In this document: positions 1 to 8,563 of the stretch, piece by piece
How positions within the stretch are numbered: position 1 is the stretch's first letter
How the letters are laid out: each line of letters begins with the position of its first letter
NCBI GenBank assembly: GCA_001898505.1
Contig: MKTZ01000014.1
Coordinates: forward strand, 62,001 to 126,000
DNA length: 64,000 bases
Direction of reading: 5' to 3'
Origin: Sphingobacteriales bacterium 50-39
GTDB taxonomy: Bacteria; Bacteroidota; Bacteroidia; Chitinophagales; Chitinophagaceae
Notes under the pieces: model-generated
The model's input: the letters and a program-made list of their open reading frames with translations, nothing else
Told to the model about the DNA's origin: nothing
Databases searched by the model: none
Made by a program: the position numbers and the translations under genes

Positions 1-72
1 GTCCGAAGGACAGACATTAGCGATATGCGGGAATTGGGCTATTTTTTCAGGCGAGGCCAATTCCCGCACTTT
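1..72 (+). repeat. Dispersed palindromic repeat, copy A (left end outside the window)
   Basis: It contains GTCC-GAA-GGAC (1-11) and an 11-bp inverted repeat, GCGGGAATTGG (27-37) against CCAATTCCCGC (57-67), followed by ACTTT. The same arrangement and much of the same sequence recurs at 6603-6749 and 13121-13209. Unlike those intergenic copies, this one lies inside the histidine kinase reading frame on the opposite strand and introduces no stop codon. Confidence 0.8.
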
Positions 73-1293
73 TCTCTGTGCAGACAGCGTGATCGTGCCA
101 TTGGACGGGGTGTATTTGATGGCATTGGAAAAGAGGTTGCGGATCACCAAATGTATCATGTCCTTATCGGCGAATACACAGAGGGTTTCATCTACCCGCA
201 GCTTGACCTTTATGTTTTTGGCCCTGGCCTGCAGCTGGAGGAGACGGGCCACTTCATAGATCAGTATGGAGATGTCGAGCGATTGCGGATTTACGGTGTC
301 TGCCTCCATCTGGCTGCGGGCCCAGAGCAGGAGATTTTCCATCAGGCTGCTGGTGTAGGTGAGCTCGTTGACTACTTCGGGCACCATCTCTTTGATCTCC
401 GTTGCCGGCAGGTCCTGCTCCTGCATATTGCGGAAGAGGTTGCGAAGGGCGTAGATGGGAGATTTCAGGTCATGTGCAATGACGGAGAATAGTTTGTTCT
501 TGACTGCGTTGAGCTCCGTGAGCTCTTCCGTCTGACGTTTGAGCAGGCGTTCGTTGGCGGCGATGGCTTCTTTTTGGTCAAGTATGCTATGCTGATAACC
601 GGCATTCTCCCGCTTGATCAGGAAGAGGCCGTAGAATATGAAGGCGATGGCCAGCAACTGATTGAAAAAATAAAAGAAGATATTTACCGTGGCCAGCTGA
701 TACGTATAGTTCTTACAAATGACAGCCAGCACGAAATAGCTGACCATGGACCATCCAAGGGAGAAAAGCATCTGGTCCAGCTCCTGGAGGAAGAATACGG
801 AGAGGATGCCGTACAGGATAAAGGAGAGCTCGACGCCCAGGTTGATACCCGTGAAGTAGACGATGCTGGTGGCAAATGGATAGAGGGCGAAATAAGCCAG
901 CTGGGCGAGGAAATGATAGTGCCGGGCATTAAGCCAGAGGACCAGCACGCTGACCAGGGCAGGGATACTGGATATGATCCATACCAGGGCTGGAAGATGT
1001 CGTTGTGAAATACCTGCTATGGGGACAAGGATGCCAGTTAGCAGCTGGAAGAAGTTCAGCTGGTTGAAGATGCCCAGCTTTCTTTTCTCATAATCGCCCA
1101 TAGAAGGGACGGCGCCAATGGCCTTGATCTTTTCCATTAAACCCAGGAGACCATGAATACGAGGACGGGAGACATTACTCGCAGATATACGAAGGTGCTT
1201 ACCCCAATTCATGCGGAAGAGGAGTGGCCAGCGAAGTGACTTGAGCCTTAGCCGTTGCGGCAAAGCAAACGGTTTTTGCGAGGTTAACTTCAT
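1..1293 (-). CDS. Membrane-bound sensor histidine kinase, incomplete at its C-terminus (window edge)
   Basis: I translated the minus strand by hand; the frame is open from 1293 to base 1. The N-terminal half has about six hydrophobic segments, then a coiled linker, an H-box (FSVIAHDLKSP, phosphoacceptor His) and an N-box (NLFSNAIKYT) of the HATPase domain. It should autophosphorylate in response to an unknown signal; no response regulator is adjacent. The start is uncertain: ATG at 1293 or ATG at 1137 (MEKIKAIG), the latter just before the first conserved block (GDYEKRKLGIFNQL). After TITLSAQR the frame enters a dispersed palindromic repeat (bases 1-72), so the expected G-box is replaced or displaced by repeat-encoded residues. 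Whether the protein resumes beyond the repeat cannot be seen here. Confidence 0.85.
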   Translation of the reverse strand, partial: MKLTSQKPFALPQRLRLKSLRWPLLFRMNWGKHLRISASNVSRPRIHGLLGLMEKIKAIGAVPSMGDYEKRKLGIFNQLNFFQLLTGILVPIAGISQRHLPALVWIISSIPALVSVLVLWLNARHYHFLAQLAYFALYPFATSIVYFTGINLGVELSFILYGILSVFFLQELDQMLFSLGWSMVSYFVLAVICKNYTYQLATVNIFFYFFNQLLAIAFIFYGLFLIKRENAGYQHSILDQKEAIAANERLLKRQTEELTELNAVKNKLFSVIAHDLKSPIYALRNLFRNMQEQDLPATEIKEMVPEVVNELTYTSSLMENLLLWARSQMEADTVNPQSLDISILIYEVARLLQLQARAKNIKVKLRVDETLCVFADKDMIHLVIRNLFSNAIKYTPSNGTITLSAQRKVRELASPEKIAQFPHIANVCPSD

Positions 1294-1425
1294 GGGTGTT
1301 AGTGAATAGAGATAAGCCGGGCGACAAAATAAGTATTTTAATTTAGAAAGCCAAGCTACCTGTTGTCCTGCTTAGTAAAGGGCATTAGAATTTCATTAGA
1401 ATAGGGACCGTCCGAATGATGGAAT

Positions 1426-1433
1426 TATCTTTG
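1426..1433 (+). promoter_or_regulatory. Candidate -7 element of the ClC gene promoter
   Basis: TATCTTTG matches the Bacteroidota -7 consensus TAnnTTTG and lies 34 bases before the ClC start codon. No convincing -33 TTG was found at the usual distance, so this is a moderate call. Confidence 0.45.
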
Positions 1434-1467
1434 CTCCTGCTTATAACGCTAATTCAATCCGGGAAGT

Positions 1468-2847
1468 ATGGCATTTTTAACAAAGGTTCGTGGGGCGGGC
1501 AAAAAGGCCTTTGACAGGATCAGCAATGACAAGGTCAGACATAATCTCCTGCAAGCCATTCCTTTCTGGATAGCTTCCCTTATTACCGGGCTGGTGGCGG
1601 TATTGTATACCCGGCTGTTTGCCCTGGCCGAAAAAGGGACATCCTATATCGTCCATGCCCATCTCTGGCTGTTCTTTATCGTCACTCCCCTTTGTTTTTT
1701 GACTGCCTGGTGGATAGTTCGCCGGTGGGCTCCTTATGCCAGGGGCAGCGGTATTCCCCAGGTGATGGCAGCCATCGAGCTGGCCACTCCCAAATACAAT
1801 GACAAGGTGGGCAGATTGCTGAGCCTGCGGATAATGGTGATAAAGATCCTTTCCAGCCTGATCATGGCTTTTGGCGGTGGTGTCATCGGGAGAGAGGGGC
1901 CTACTATCCAGGTGGCGGGGTCTATATTCCGGAAGGTCAATGAATGGCTGCCAGCCTGGTGGCCGAGGATATCCAAGCGGAATATGATCATGACAGGGGC
2001 GGCAGCGGGTCTTGCAGCCGCCTTCAATACGCCGCTGGGGGGGATCGTCTTTGCTGTGGAAGAGCTCACCCGTACGCATATCAGCTATTTCAAGACCGCC
2101 CTTTTTACGGCCGTGATCATTGCGGGGTTGACGGCCCAGGCGTTGCTGGGACCTTATCTGTACCTGGGGTATCCAGATATCAGCCACCTGTCGGGCTATA
2201 TTTTCCTTTGTGTGCTGCTGGTAGCCGTACCGGCGGGGCTGGCGGGGAGTATCATGTCCAAATACATATTGAAGATATTCCGGTGGAAGGATAGTTTCCG
2301 TACCACCCGCCAGCATGTGTTCTATATCATCAGTGCCGCCCTGGTGATAGCTTCGCTGGCCTTTTTTATCGATGAAAGAGTGCTGGGCTCGGGGAAGCAG
2401 CTGATGACGACGGCGTTGTTTACGCAGGACAAATACAATCCCTGGTATATTCCCCTGTTGCGTATCGCAGGCTCTGTCTTTTCTTTTACTACCGGAGCGT
2501 CAGGCGGAGTATTTGCGCCGGCCCTTACCGCTGGGGCCAGCATCGGCGCCACGTTGTCCGGATGGATGCATTTATCGGCCACGAACACCAACCTGCTGGT
2601 CCTTTCGGGCATGGTGGCTTTTTTAACAGGGGTAACGCGCACGCCCTTCACATCGGCGATACTGGTGCTGGAAATGACGGACCGTCACAACGTGATCTTC
2701 CATCTTATGCTGGCAGGTATGGTCGCCAGCCTGGTGGCCATGCTGATTGACAAGCACTCGTTTTACGATCACCTGAAATACCAGTACATGCATCAATTGA
2801 TAAAGGAAGATACCGTAGCTCCGGAGGCGACCAATCCTGAGACCTAG
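1468..2847 (+). CDS. ClC-family chloride channel or Cl-/H+ exchanger
   Basis: 459 residues in the inner membrane, the usual length for a ClC protein without CBS domains. The three anion-selectivity motifs are present: GSGIPQ (about residue 95), GREGPTIQ (about 143) with the gating Glu, and GASGGVFAP (about 347). A Glu pair in the FAVEEL segment sits where the internal proton-transfer Glu of E. coli ClcA lies, which favours an exchanger over a channel; that is inference. The gene stands alone behind a candidate promoter. Its stop overlaps the stop of the convergent Crp-type gene: the four bases CTAG at 2844-2847 serve both. Confidence 0.93.
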   Translation: MAFLTKVRGAGKKAFDRISNDKVRHNLLQAIPFWIASLITGLVAVLYTRLFALAEKGTSYIVHAHLWLFFIVTPLCFLTAWWIVRRWAPYARGSGIPQVMAAIELATPKYNDKVGRLLSLRIMVIKILSSLIMAFGGGVIGREGPTIQVAGSIFRKVNEWLPAWWPRISKRNMIMTGAAAGLAAAFNTPLGGIVFAVEELTRTHISYFKTALFTAVIIAGLTAQALLGPYLYLGYPDISHLSGYIFLCVLLVAVPAGLAGSIMSKYILKIFRWKDSFRTTRQHVFYIISAALVIASLAFFIDERVLGSGKQLMTTALFTQDKYNPWYIPLLRIAGSVFSFTTGASGGVFAPALTAGASIGATLSGWMHLSATNTNLLVLSGMVAFLTGVTRTPFTSAILVLEMTDRHNVIFHLMLAGMVASLVAMLIDKHSFYDHLKYQYMHQLIKEDTVAPEATNPET

Positions 2848-3536
2848 TTCCAGACGCCTGTATCGTTGAGCTCGATGCGCTTGCGATCATACCGCAAGAG
2901 ACCGGAATCCCTCAATTCGTTGAACAGCACATTCACGCTCTGCCGGGAGGTGGCGATCACGCCTGCAATATCGCTATGGGTAAGATAATTGGGCAGGACG
3001 ATCTTGTTGCCGATGCGGCTGCCGTCACTGAGGGCCCAGCTTTTTATAAAACGTATCAGGCGGTGTTTGGCATCCCGGAATACCAGGTCGGAATGTCTGT
3101 CTTCCAGCCGGCGTAGCTTTTTATTCACGGTGTTGGCATAATCTAACGCCATACGGGGATGGTTTTCTAAAATTTTTTTAAAATCCGTGACGGCAAAGCT
3201 GCCTATGACCGTACCGGCTGTCAGGGCTATGGCGTACTCTTCCTTATCCAACGCGCCTTCCAGGCTCAGGTCGCCGAAGATGTCCGGAGCCGTAAGGATG
3301 TCCTTTATCAGCTCGCCGCCCATATCATCCGTGCCGGCGATCTTTATCTTGCCCTTGAGGAGGAGACATACTTTATGATACGACCCTTCCCCATAGGTGA
3401 ATGTGTCGCCTTTGCCATAGGTCTTTAGCTTCAACAGCTGACTGATCGCCGCAATCTTCCCGCTGTCGGGATGGGAAAAGATGGGATGTGTCTGCAGGTA
3501 TTGGAACTTGATATTGTCTTCCATAATGGGCTTCAT
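2844..3536 (-). CDS. Crp/Fnr-family transcriptional regulator
   Basis: About 230 residues: an N-terminal cyclic-nucleotide-binding beta-roll (KLKTYGKGDTFTYGEG...LLLKGKIKIAG) and a C-terminal winged helix with recognition helix ATSRQSVNVLFNEL. The Cys cluster of oxygen-sensing Fnr proteins is absent, so it is Crp-type in architecture; the ligand is unknown. The frame is open back to 3650, but those residues do not resemble the family; ATG at 3536 (MKPIMED) or 3524 (MED) is the likely start. Two tandem dyads lie at 3641-3679, about 105 bases upstream, and are candidates for autoregulation. It is downstream of, and co-directional with, the sigma54 activator gene. Confidence 0.88.
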   Translation of the reverse strand: MKPIMEDNIKFQYLQTHPIFSHPDSGKIAAISQLLKLKTYGKGDTFTYGEGSYHKVCLLLKGKIKIAGTDDMGGELIKDILTAPDIFGDLSLEGALDKEEYAIALTAGTVIGSFAVTDFKKILENHPRMALDYANTVNKKLRRLEDRHSDLVFRDAKHRLIRFIKSWALSDGSRIGNKIVLPNYLTHSDIAGVIATSRQSVNVLFNELRDSGLLRYDRKRIELNDTGVWN

Positions 3537-3640
3537 TTTGGAGGATATATAGCCAATCCCTGTGCCAGAAGATGGAAAGTACTTGAAACCCTTTGCAGTA
3601 AGGGGTTTGATGGGGTGGGGCGTTGTTGATGAAAGTTTGT

Positions 3641-3679
3641 AAATTCCCAAAATATTGGGAATTTCCCGGCATATTGGGA
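3641..3679. promoter_or_regulatory. Two tandem 19-bp dyads, candidate operator
   Basis: The first unit is a perfect inverted repeat, AAATTCCCAA (3641-3650) and TTGGGAATTT (3655-3664), with a 4-base centre. A second, imperfect unit follows at a 19-bp register (TTCCC at 3644 and 3663; TTGGGA at 3655 and 3674). They lie between the sigma54 activator stop and the Crp-type gene. There is no T-tract on either side, so a regulator site is more likely than a terminator. Confidence 0.5.
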
Positions 3680-3695
3680 TTTTGCCCGGAGTTGA

Positions 3696-5240
3696 TCATT
3701 CCCTTTTGATCCCCCATTTCTTCATCCTTGCTTCGAGGGTGGTCGGATTGAGACCAAGGAGCTTTGCGGCGCCTTTTTCGCCACTGATACGCCAACCTGT
3801 TTTTTTCAGGGCCTCGACGATATGGGTCTTTTCCACTTCTTCCAGCTTGCGGATGGAGCCAGGTTTGGTCAGCTGTTTTTGGGAAGGGACCCATTCCCCA
3901 TATTCCAGCGAGCCCTTACGGCTTAGTATAACCGCCCTTTCGATGATATTCTCCAGCTCGCGGATATTCCCCGGCCAGTCATATGCTTCCAGGGCCGTCA
4001 TGACCTTGGCGGGGATATGAGTGATCTTTTTGCCTATTTTGCCTTCGTGCTTTTGGCAGAAATGTTTTACCAGCAGCGGGATGTCCTCTTTTCTCTCGCG
4101 CAGGGGAGGGCAGAGGACGGGAAAAACGTTGAGGCGGTAGTAGAGGTCTTCCCTAAACTCGTTTTTTTCGATGGCCTGTTCCAACTGACGATTGGTGGCA
4201 GCGATGACGCGTACGTTGACCTTTATCGTTCGTGGATTACCCAGCCGCTCGAACTCGCCTTCCTGCAGGACCCGCAGCAGCTTGGCCTGTAGCTCGATGG
4301 GCAGCTCGCCGATCTCATCCAAAAAAATGGTACCGCCGTCGGCCAGCTCGAAGCGGCCAATCCTTCGATCGAGCGCACCGGTGAAGGCGCCTTTCTCATG
4401 TCCAAAAAGCTCGCTCTCGATGAGATTGGCGGGGAGGGCTGCGCAGTTGACCTTTACCAGCGGCTTGCGGCTGCGGAGACTGATATTGTGGATGGCACGG
4501 GCTATCAATTCCTTGCCTGTACCCGATTCACCCATGATGAGCACCGTGGCGTCGGTGGACGCTACCTGTTCGATCTGTTGGAGAACCTTATGAAATTTCT
4601 TACTCTTACTAATGATCTCGTTGAAATTGTGGGTTAATCTTATCTCTTCCTGTAAATATTTGTTCTCCGCCTGGAGCTGGTTTTTCAACGACTCGATCTC
4701 TTTTAGTCTGTCTTTCAGCTCGGCGTGAGCTTTCTCGAATTTTTCCCAGGCATGCAGCCGGTCGATCTCGGCCCCGGCCCTGGCCGCGAAGATCTTCAAC
4801 ACGGCCGTCTGGTTTTGACGGTGGATCATGGGCATGGCGTCGAAGGCTGCAATATGTCCCACGACCTCCCCTGTGGAAGGGTGAAAGATCGGAACTCCCA
4901 AATACGATTCTATGCCTGCCTGGTCTTCGCCCGGGAACTGCTTTTGCAGTTGTTCAGGGCAGAAATAATCTTTACCCTGCATGACGATCTCGCAGGGGGT
5001 GCCCGCTATATCGTATTCGAAGGATTCCTGCAGCTGCTGTCTGTCCACATATGAAAGGGTGCGTACCCGCGTTTTTGCTTCGTCTGTACATTCGGTGACC
5101 ATGGCATAGCGTACGCCTAAAGTAGTGGTAATGTATTTAGCGAGCTCCCGGAAATAATCCTCGCCTGTGAATCCCGCCGTGTGTTCGGCCAGCCTTAGCA
5201 GGATATTCTCTTCAGGAGTCGGTGATACTTTGTTGGGCAT
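3696..5240 (-). CDS. GAF-domain sigma54-dependent transcriptional activator
   Basis: About 514 residues with three parts: an N-terminal GAF-like sensor domain (about 20-180), a coiled linker (about 185-220), then an AAA+ sigma54-interaction domain and a C-terminal Fis-type helix-turn-helix ([19 protein letters not shown]). The AAA+ core is intact: Walker A GESGTGKE, the GAFTGA loop that contacts sigma54 ([10 protein letters not shown]), and Walker [12 protein letters not shown]. It should therefore activate sigma54 promoters in response to a small ligand bound by the GAF domain; the ligand is unknown. ATG at 5240 ([12 protein letters not shown]) is preferred to 5279, which adds 13 residues of non-family sequence. 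The target may be the divergent OsmC gene, but I saw no clear -24/-12 site there. Confidence 0.92.
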   Translation of the reverse strand: MPNKVSPTPEENILLRLAEHTAGFTGEDYFRELAKYITTTLGVRYAMVTECTDEAKTRVRTLSYVDRQQLQESFEYDIAGTPCEIVMQGKDYFCPEQLQKQFPGEDQAGIESYLGVPIFHPSTGEVVGHIAAFDAMPMIHRQNQTAVLKIFAARAGAEIDRLHAWEKFEKAHAELKDRLKEIESLKNQLQAENKYLQEEIRLTHNFNEIISKSKKFHKVLQQIEQVASTDATVLIMGESGTGKELIARAIHNISLRSRKPLVKVNCAALPANLIESELFGHEKGAFTGALDRRIGRFELADGGTIFLDEIGELPIELQAKLLRVLQEGEFERLGNPRTIKVNVRVIAATNRQLEQAIEKNEFREDLYYRLNVFPVLCPPLRERKEDIPLLVKHFCQKHEGKIGKKITHIPAKVMTALEAYDWPGNIRELENIIERAVILSRKGSLEYGEWVPSQKQLTKPGSIRKLEEVEKTHIVEALKKTGWRISGEKGAAKLLGLNPTTLEARMKKWGIKRE

Positions 5241-5366
5241 ACTTCCAAAGGTACGGATTGGGCCAGGGACATTCTTCAAAAGGTTCCTTTACAAAAAGAT
5301 AATCTTGATCGGATGATCGAACAATCAGTAACTTTAGCTGTTGGATAACTTTTAAATCATCTTAAC

Positions 5367-5792
5367 ATGAAACGTACAGCTAAGGCACATTGGAAAGGTA
5401 ACCTTAAAGAAGGCAAGGGAGAGATATCTACTCCCAGCACGATCCTCAATCAGACGAATTATTCTTTCAAGACCCGTTTTGAGCAGGGGGTTGTCGGCAC
5501 CAATCCCGAGGAGCTGATCGCTGCCGCTCATGCCGGCTGTTTTACGATGGCTGTAAGCGCACAACTGACCCAGAAAGGGATCGCTGCCAATGACCTGGAG
5601 ACAGAAGCGATTTTGGACCTGGATATGGTTGGTCTGAAGATCGACGGTATCCACCTGGATCTGAAGGCGGCTGCCATCGACGGCTTATCGGAAGCGCAGT
5701 TCAAGGAGATAGCCGAAGGCGCCAGGGCCGGATGTATAGTATCCAAGGCATTGAACGTACCCATCACGCTGTCGGTGACCTACGGTAAATAG
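5367..5792 (+). CDS. OsmC/Ohr-family peroxiredoxin
   Basis: 141 residues, the standard OsmC length. Both reactive cysteines are present, in AAAHAGCFTMA (about residue 57) and ARAGCIVSKAL (about 124), so it should reduce organic hydroperoxides with thiols in the cytoplasm. It has its own promoter region, divergent from the sigma54 activator gene, and near-consensus -7 sequences (TAACTTTA, TAACTTTT) lie shortly upstream. A second, less typical OsmC-fold gene is at 32385. It converges on the phosphosulfolactate synthase gene with 9 bases between the stops. Confidence 0.93.
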   Translation: MKRTAKAHWKGNLKEGKGEISTPSTILNQTNYSFKTRFEQGVVGTNPEELIAAAHAGCFTMAVSAQLTQKGIAANDLETEAILDLDMVGLKIDGIHLDLKAAAIDGLSEAQFKEIAEGARAGCIVSKALNVPITLSVTYGK

Positions 5793-5801
5793 TGAATGTC
5801 G

Positions 5802-6578
5802 CTATTTATTTAGAAATAAATGAAATGAATCCCCTCTGAGTCCCAAGCGCATAGATTCCAGTGCGATGATCTCGGAGGGGTTTATATTTCCAAGATTGGC
5901 GTTGGCGCCGATGAGGGTGAGAAAATACAATTGCTGATCTTTCTGCGGGGCTTCCCAAATGATTTTTTCCGCAGGTATTTTAGTGAGTATCTCCTGTACC
6001 AATCCTTCACGGACCTCGCCAGAATTACGATAAAGGCCTACCGTACCTGTCTCACGGGCTTCGGCGACGATGTAGGAAGCGCCCGCTTCCAGCTCGGTCT
6101 TCATCAGTTTGATCCATTGATAGGGTGGCGTGATATGCTCTCTGTCTTTGTCCTTGGAACCTACTTCGCTGAGCACGGTGCCATATTTAGCCAGCTTTTC
6201 TATATAGCCGCATTTTTCTTCATGGGGGATATCGATTGACCCGTCGGAAACCTCGATGTAGTCGATGTTGTATTTTTTCAGCAGATCGACAAAATCAGCA
6301 AATTGATTGCGAATTACGAAGGCTTCGAACAGCAGACCTCCGAAATAAACCTTTACGCCTGCCGCCTGGTATATCTTTATCTTTTCGCCCAGGTCCTGCG
6401 AGACAAAGGAAGTGCCGAAGGCCAGTTTGGCGATGTCTACATAGGGGGAGGCAATCGACAGTAAATTTCTTGCTTCGGCGACGCTCAGCCCCTTGTCATT
6501 GATCATGGTAAGACCATATTCCCGGGGGCTTGCTGTTCTTTCTGGTATTTGCTTTAAAGGGAAGTTCTGCACGTTCAT
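5802..6578 (-). CDS. Phosphosulfolactate synthase family protein (ComA-like)
   Basis: About 258 residues. It resembles the ComA family, a TIM-barrel enzyme that adds sulfite to phosphoenolpyruvate to give phosphosulfolactate. Recognisable blocks are GLTMINDKGLSV near the start, DIAKLAFGTSF, GVKVYFGGLLFE, YIEVSDGSIDIP, and EAGASYIVAEARETG with KIIWEAPQK near the end. In archaea the product feeds coenzyme M; in Bacteroidota a plausible use is sulfonate supply for sulfonolipids, which is inference. ATG at 6578 (MNVQNFPLKQIPERT) is chosen; ATG at 6599 is possible. The open frame further upstream only reads through palindromic repeat copy B. No other sulfonate gene is adjacent. Confidence 0.85.
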   Translation of the reverse strand: MNVQNFPLKQIPERTASPREYGLTMINDKGLSVAEARNLLSIASPYVDIAKLAFGTSFVSQDLGEKIKIYQAAGVKVYFGGLLFEAFVIRNQFADFVDLLKKYNIDYIEVSDGSIDIPHEEKCGYIEKLAKYGTVLSEVGSKDKDREHITPPYQWIKLMKTELEAGASYIVAEARETGTVGLYRNSGEVREGLVQEILTKIPAEKIIWEAPQKDQQLYFLTLIGANANLGNINPSEIIALESMRLGLRGDSFHLFLNK

Positions 6579-6602
6579 GTCTGCAAGGTACAAAATCATA
6601 GG

Positions 6603-6749
6603 GAACCGCTGGAAGCGGTTCGTCCGAAGGACAGATACAACCGAGCCCTGCGAAGGTTGCGACTGAGGAGGAGCGTGTCGAAGCAGCTCCGACGACAGCC
6701 TGAAATGCGGGAATTGGGCTATTTTTCGGGCAGACCAATTCCCGTACTT
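6603..6749 (+). repeat. Dispersed palindromic repeat, copy B (longest copy)
   Basis: It has three hairpins in order: GAACCGCT-GGA-AGCGGTTC (6603-6621), GTCC-GAA-GGAC (6622-6632) and GCGGGAATTGG (6707-6717) against CCAATTCCCGT (6735-6745). Compared with copies A and C it carries about 65 extra bases (6636-6705), which include a further GGAGC/GCTCC pair. It lies between the divergent phosphosulfolactate synthase and ArsR genes. Confidence 0.8.
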
Positions 6750-6805
6750 TATGTTTTTGGCCATTTGGCCGGTTTTTTTTGTATTTTGTGCGACAAACTT
6801 GTCAT

Positions 6806-7090
6806 ATGGCTCAGATGGACGCAAAAAGGGCGGAGAAGATATCCAAGGCTCTATCCGACCCGACCCGACTAAAGATCCTTGGCGAGATCAGAAAAAGAAC
6901 TGAATGTTTGTACTGTGTAGATCTGTATGAGAATATACACTTAGCGCAACCATCCATCAGTCATCACATGAAACAGCTTACGGACACCGCCCTTATCCTG
7001 TCCGAGAAAGAAGGCCGCAATATCAAATACAAGCTGAATAATGAGGTCATCGACGAGTTCATTGATTTTTTACAGGCATTGAAGAAATAG
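6806..7090 (+). CDS. ArsR-family winged-helix regulator
   Basis: 94 residues of a single winged-helix domain: KISKALSDPTRLKILGEI at the start and the recognition region HLAQPSISHHMKQL, typical of ArsR repressors. A CLYC pair (about residues 33-36) just before the recognition helix resembles the position of metal- or thiol-sensing cysteines in ArsR proteins, so a redox or metal signal is plausible but not shown. ATG at 6806 (MAQMDAKRAEK) is preferred; the frame opens at 6779 but that part overlaps the likely promoter. Its stop lies 2 bases from the stop of the convergent mlaD-like gene. No obvious target gene is adjacent. Confidence 0.88.
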   Translation: MAQMDAKRAEKISKALSDPTRLKILGEIRKRTECLYCVDLYENIHLAQPSISHHMKQLTDTALILSEKEGRNIKYKLNNEVIDEFIDFLQALKK

Positions 7091-7092
7091 AA

Positions 7093-7809
7093 TTATTGCT
7101 TCTTAGCTTCTTCTTCCTGTTTTTTCTTTTCTTTCTCCTTTTCCTTTTCTTTCTTTCGGAAAAATCCTCTCAGCAGGAAATTGTGTTTGGCTGCCTCCAT
7201 GTTCTCCTTGAGTCCCTCGGAACCCTGCTTCAGATTTCTCACCGTAGCGCTGATATTGGTGGAGAGACCGGTGTCTTTCAATAATTTGCCCAGCGCGCCT
7301 TTCCCATTGTTGATACGGGAGGAGATATCTGCGAGGTTGTGTGTAATGATGGCTGCATTGTCCGCGGAGGTCTTCAGACTGGATATGATCTGATCCGTCT
7401 CGATTGGCTTGAGTGTAGAAAGAGAGTCGCCCTCCACAATAGTCTGCTGACCGGGCGAGCCCGCCGTAATGGAGACCACCTTGTCGCCCATGAGCCCCTC
7501 CGAGCTGATGGCGGCCTTGGCGTCCTTCTTGATGAATTTCTGCACGCGGCGCTGGATGATCATCTGCACTTGCACCGAAGTATCCGTCGCCAGTTCGATC
7601 CCGTCCACCGTGCCGATGTCGATGCCGCCCATCCGTACATTACCACCGATCTTGAGACCGCTGACGGAATTGAACAGGGCGCTGATATGAAGCACCGACC
7701 CAAATTTATTTTTTTGCTTGCCGATGTAATAAATGGCGGCAATGGCAATGACGAGGGTCGCTACGCTAAAGAGACCCAGTTTCCATTTATAATTTTTTTC
7801 CTTAGGCAT
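7093..7809 (-). CDS. mlaD: MlaD-like MCE-domain substrate-binding protein
   Basis: 238 residues: one N-terminal membrane anchor (LGLFSVATLVIAIAAIYYIG), one MCE domain (about 35-125, with VSGLKIGGNVRMGGIDIG and SSEGLMGDKVVSI), a helical region, and a highly charged Lys/Glu tail (about the last 25 residues). It should be the periplasmic lipid-binding part of an Mla-type phospholipid transporter. It is the last gene of an mlaE-mlaF-mlaD operon, 10 bases after mlaF. The charged tail is low complexity and probably faces the periplasm; its role is unclear. Confidence 0.9.
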   Translation of the reverse strand: MPKEKNYKWKLGLFSVATLVIAIAAIYYIGKQKNKFGSVLHISALFNSVSGLKIGGNVRMGGIDIGTVDGIELATDTSVQVQMIIQRRVQKFIKKDAKAAISSEGLMGDKVVSITAGSPGQQTIVEGDSLSTLKPIETDQIISSLKTSADNAAIITHNLADISSRINNGKGALGKLLKDTGLSTNISATVRNLKQGSEGLKENMEAAKHNFLLRGFFRKKEKEKEKEKKKQEEEAKKQ

Positions 7810-7819
7810 AAAAATATGT

Positions 7820-8563
7820 TTAATAGAAAAAGCTTCGGACCCACTCGTCCTCCGACCTTTTCAGCTCTTCATAGCTCCCCTCCGCAACGACGATGCCTTC
7901 CTTTAGTATGACAATACGATCTGCCGTCAATTTGGCGCAGGACATATCGTGGGTAATGGTGATAGAAGAGATATTGTATTTCTTTTTCATCCGGACCATG
8001 AGCTCGCTGATCTCGTGGGAGGTGGCCGTGTCGAGGCCCGTAGTGGGTTCGTCATAGAGCATTATCTCCGGACGCAGGATCAGCGTTCTGGCCAGACCGA
8101 TGCGTTTAGCTTGTCCTCCGGACAGCCTGGATGGCATCTGATCGATGGAATCTTCGAGACCCACGTTTTCCAGCATCTCCGTAATGACCGCCTCTTTTTT
8201 CTCGCGTGTCATGCTCTTTTTGTGTCTGCGCAGGGGGAAGACCAGATTTTCCCGGACCGTCATCGAATCATACAGCGCCGCATTCTGAAAAAGGAAACCC
8301 ACCCGTACCCGCAGGGCATTGAGCTCATCGTATCTGAGCTGGGAAATATCCTGATCAAACACTTTTATCTCGCCTTCGTCCGGATATTCCAGGCCTACCA
8401 GGCATTTGATCAGCACGGATTTCCCCGACCCCGACTTGCCCAATACCACCAGGTTCTCGCCCTTGTATACTTCCAGGTCGATGCCTTTCAACACTTCGTG
8501 ATCTTTAAAGGATTTTTTGAGGCCCTGAATGCTGATGACCGGATCGTGGTGCTTGTCTGTCAT
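7820..8563 (-). CDS. mlaF: MlaF-like ABC transporter ATPase
   Basis: 247 residues. A complete nucleotide-binding domain with Walker A GKSGSGKS (about 36-43), signature LSGGQAKR (about 143), Walker B IMLYDEPTTGLD (about 164) and the switch His in SITITHDM. It powers the Mla-type lipid transporter formed with the neighbouring MlaE permease and MlaD-like protein. The start overlaps the end of mlaE by 4 bases (ATGA type), which indicates translational coupling. Confidence 0.93.
   Translation of the reverse strand: MTDKHHDPVISIQGLKKSFKDHEVLKGIDLEVYKGENLVVLGKSGSGKSVLIKCLVGLEYPDEGEIKVFDQDISQLRYDELNALRVRVGFLFQNAALYDSMTVRENLVFPLRRHKKSMTREKKEAVITEMLENVGLEDSIDQMPSRLSGGQAKRIGLARTLILRPEIMLYDEPTTGLDTATSHEISELMVRMKKKYNISSITITHDMSCAKLTADRIVILKEGIVVAEGSYEELKRSEDEWVRSFFY

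Noticed and set aside
1477-2316. Long antisense frame opposite the ClC gene
   Set aside because: It is a shadow of the ClC coding strand, with no family-like pattern; the plus strand gives clear ClC motifs.
5827-5880. CCCCTC...GAGGGG inverted repeat near the phosphosulfolactate synthase stop
   Set aside because: It lies inside the coding sequence with a 30-base spacer and is probably chance.
6603-6749. Group II intron domain V-like fragment
   Set aside because: The GCGGTTC segment suggested this, but there is no AGC catalytic triad context, bulge or reverse transcriptase nearby.
6236-6872. Apparent small proteins and N-terminal extensions across 6579-6824
   Set aside because: They are produced by translation of palindromic repeat copy B and do not resemble proteins.
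7093-7170. AAG/GAA-rich low-complexity tract
   Set aside because: It encodes the charged Lys/Glu tail of the MlaD-like protein and is not a separate repeat element.
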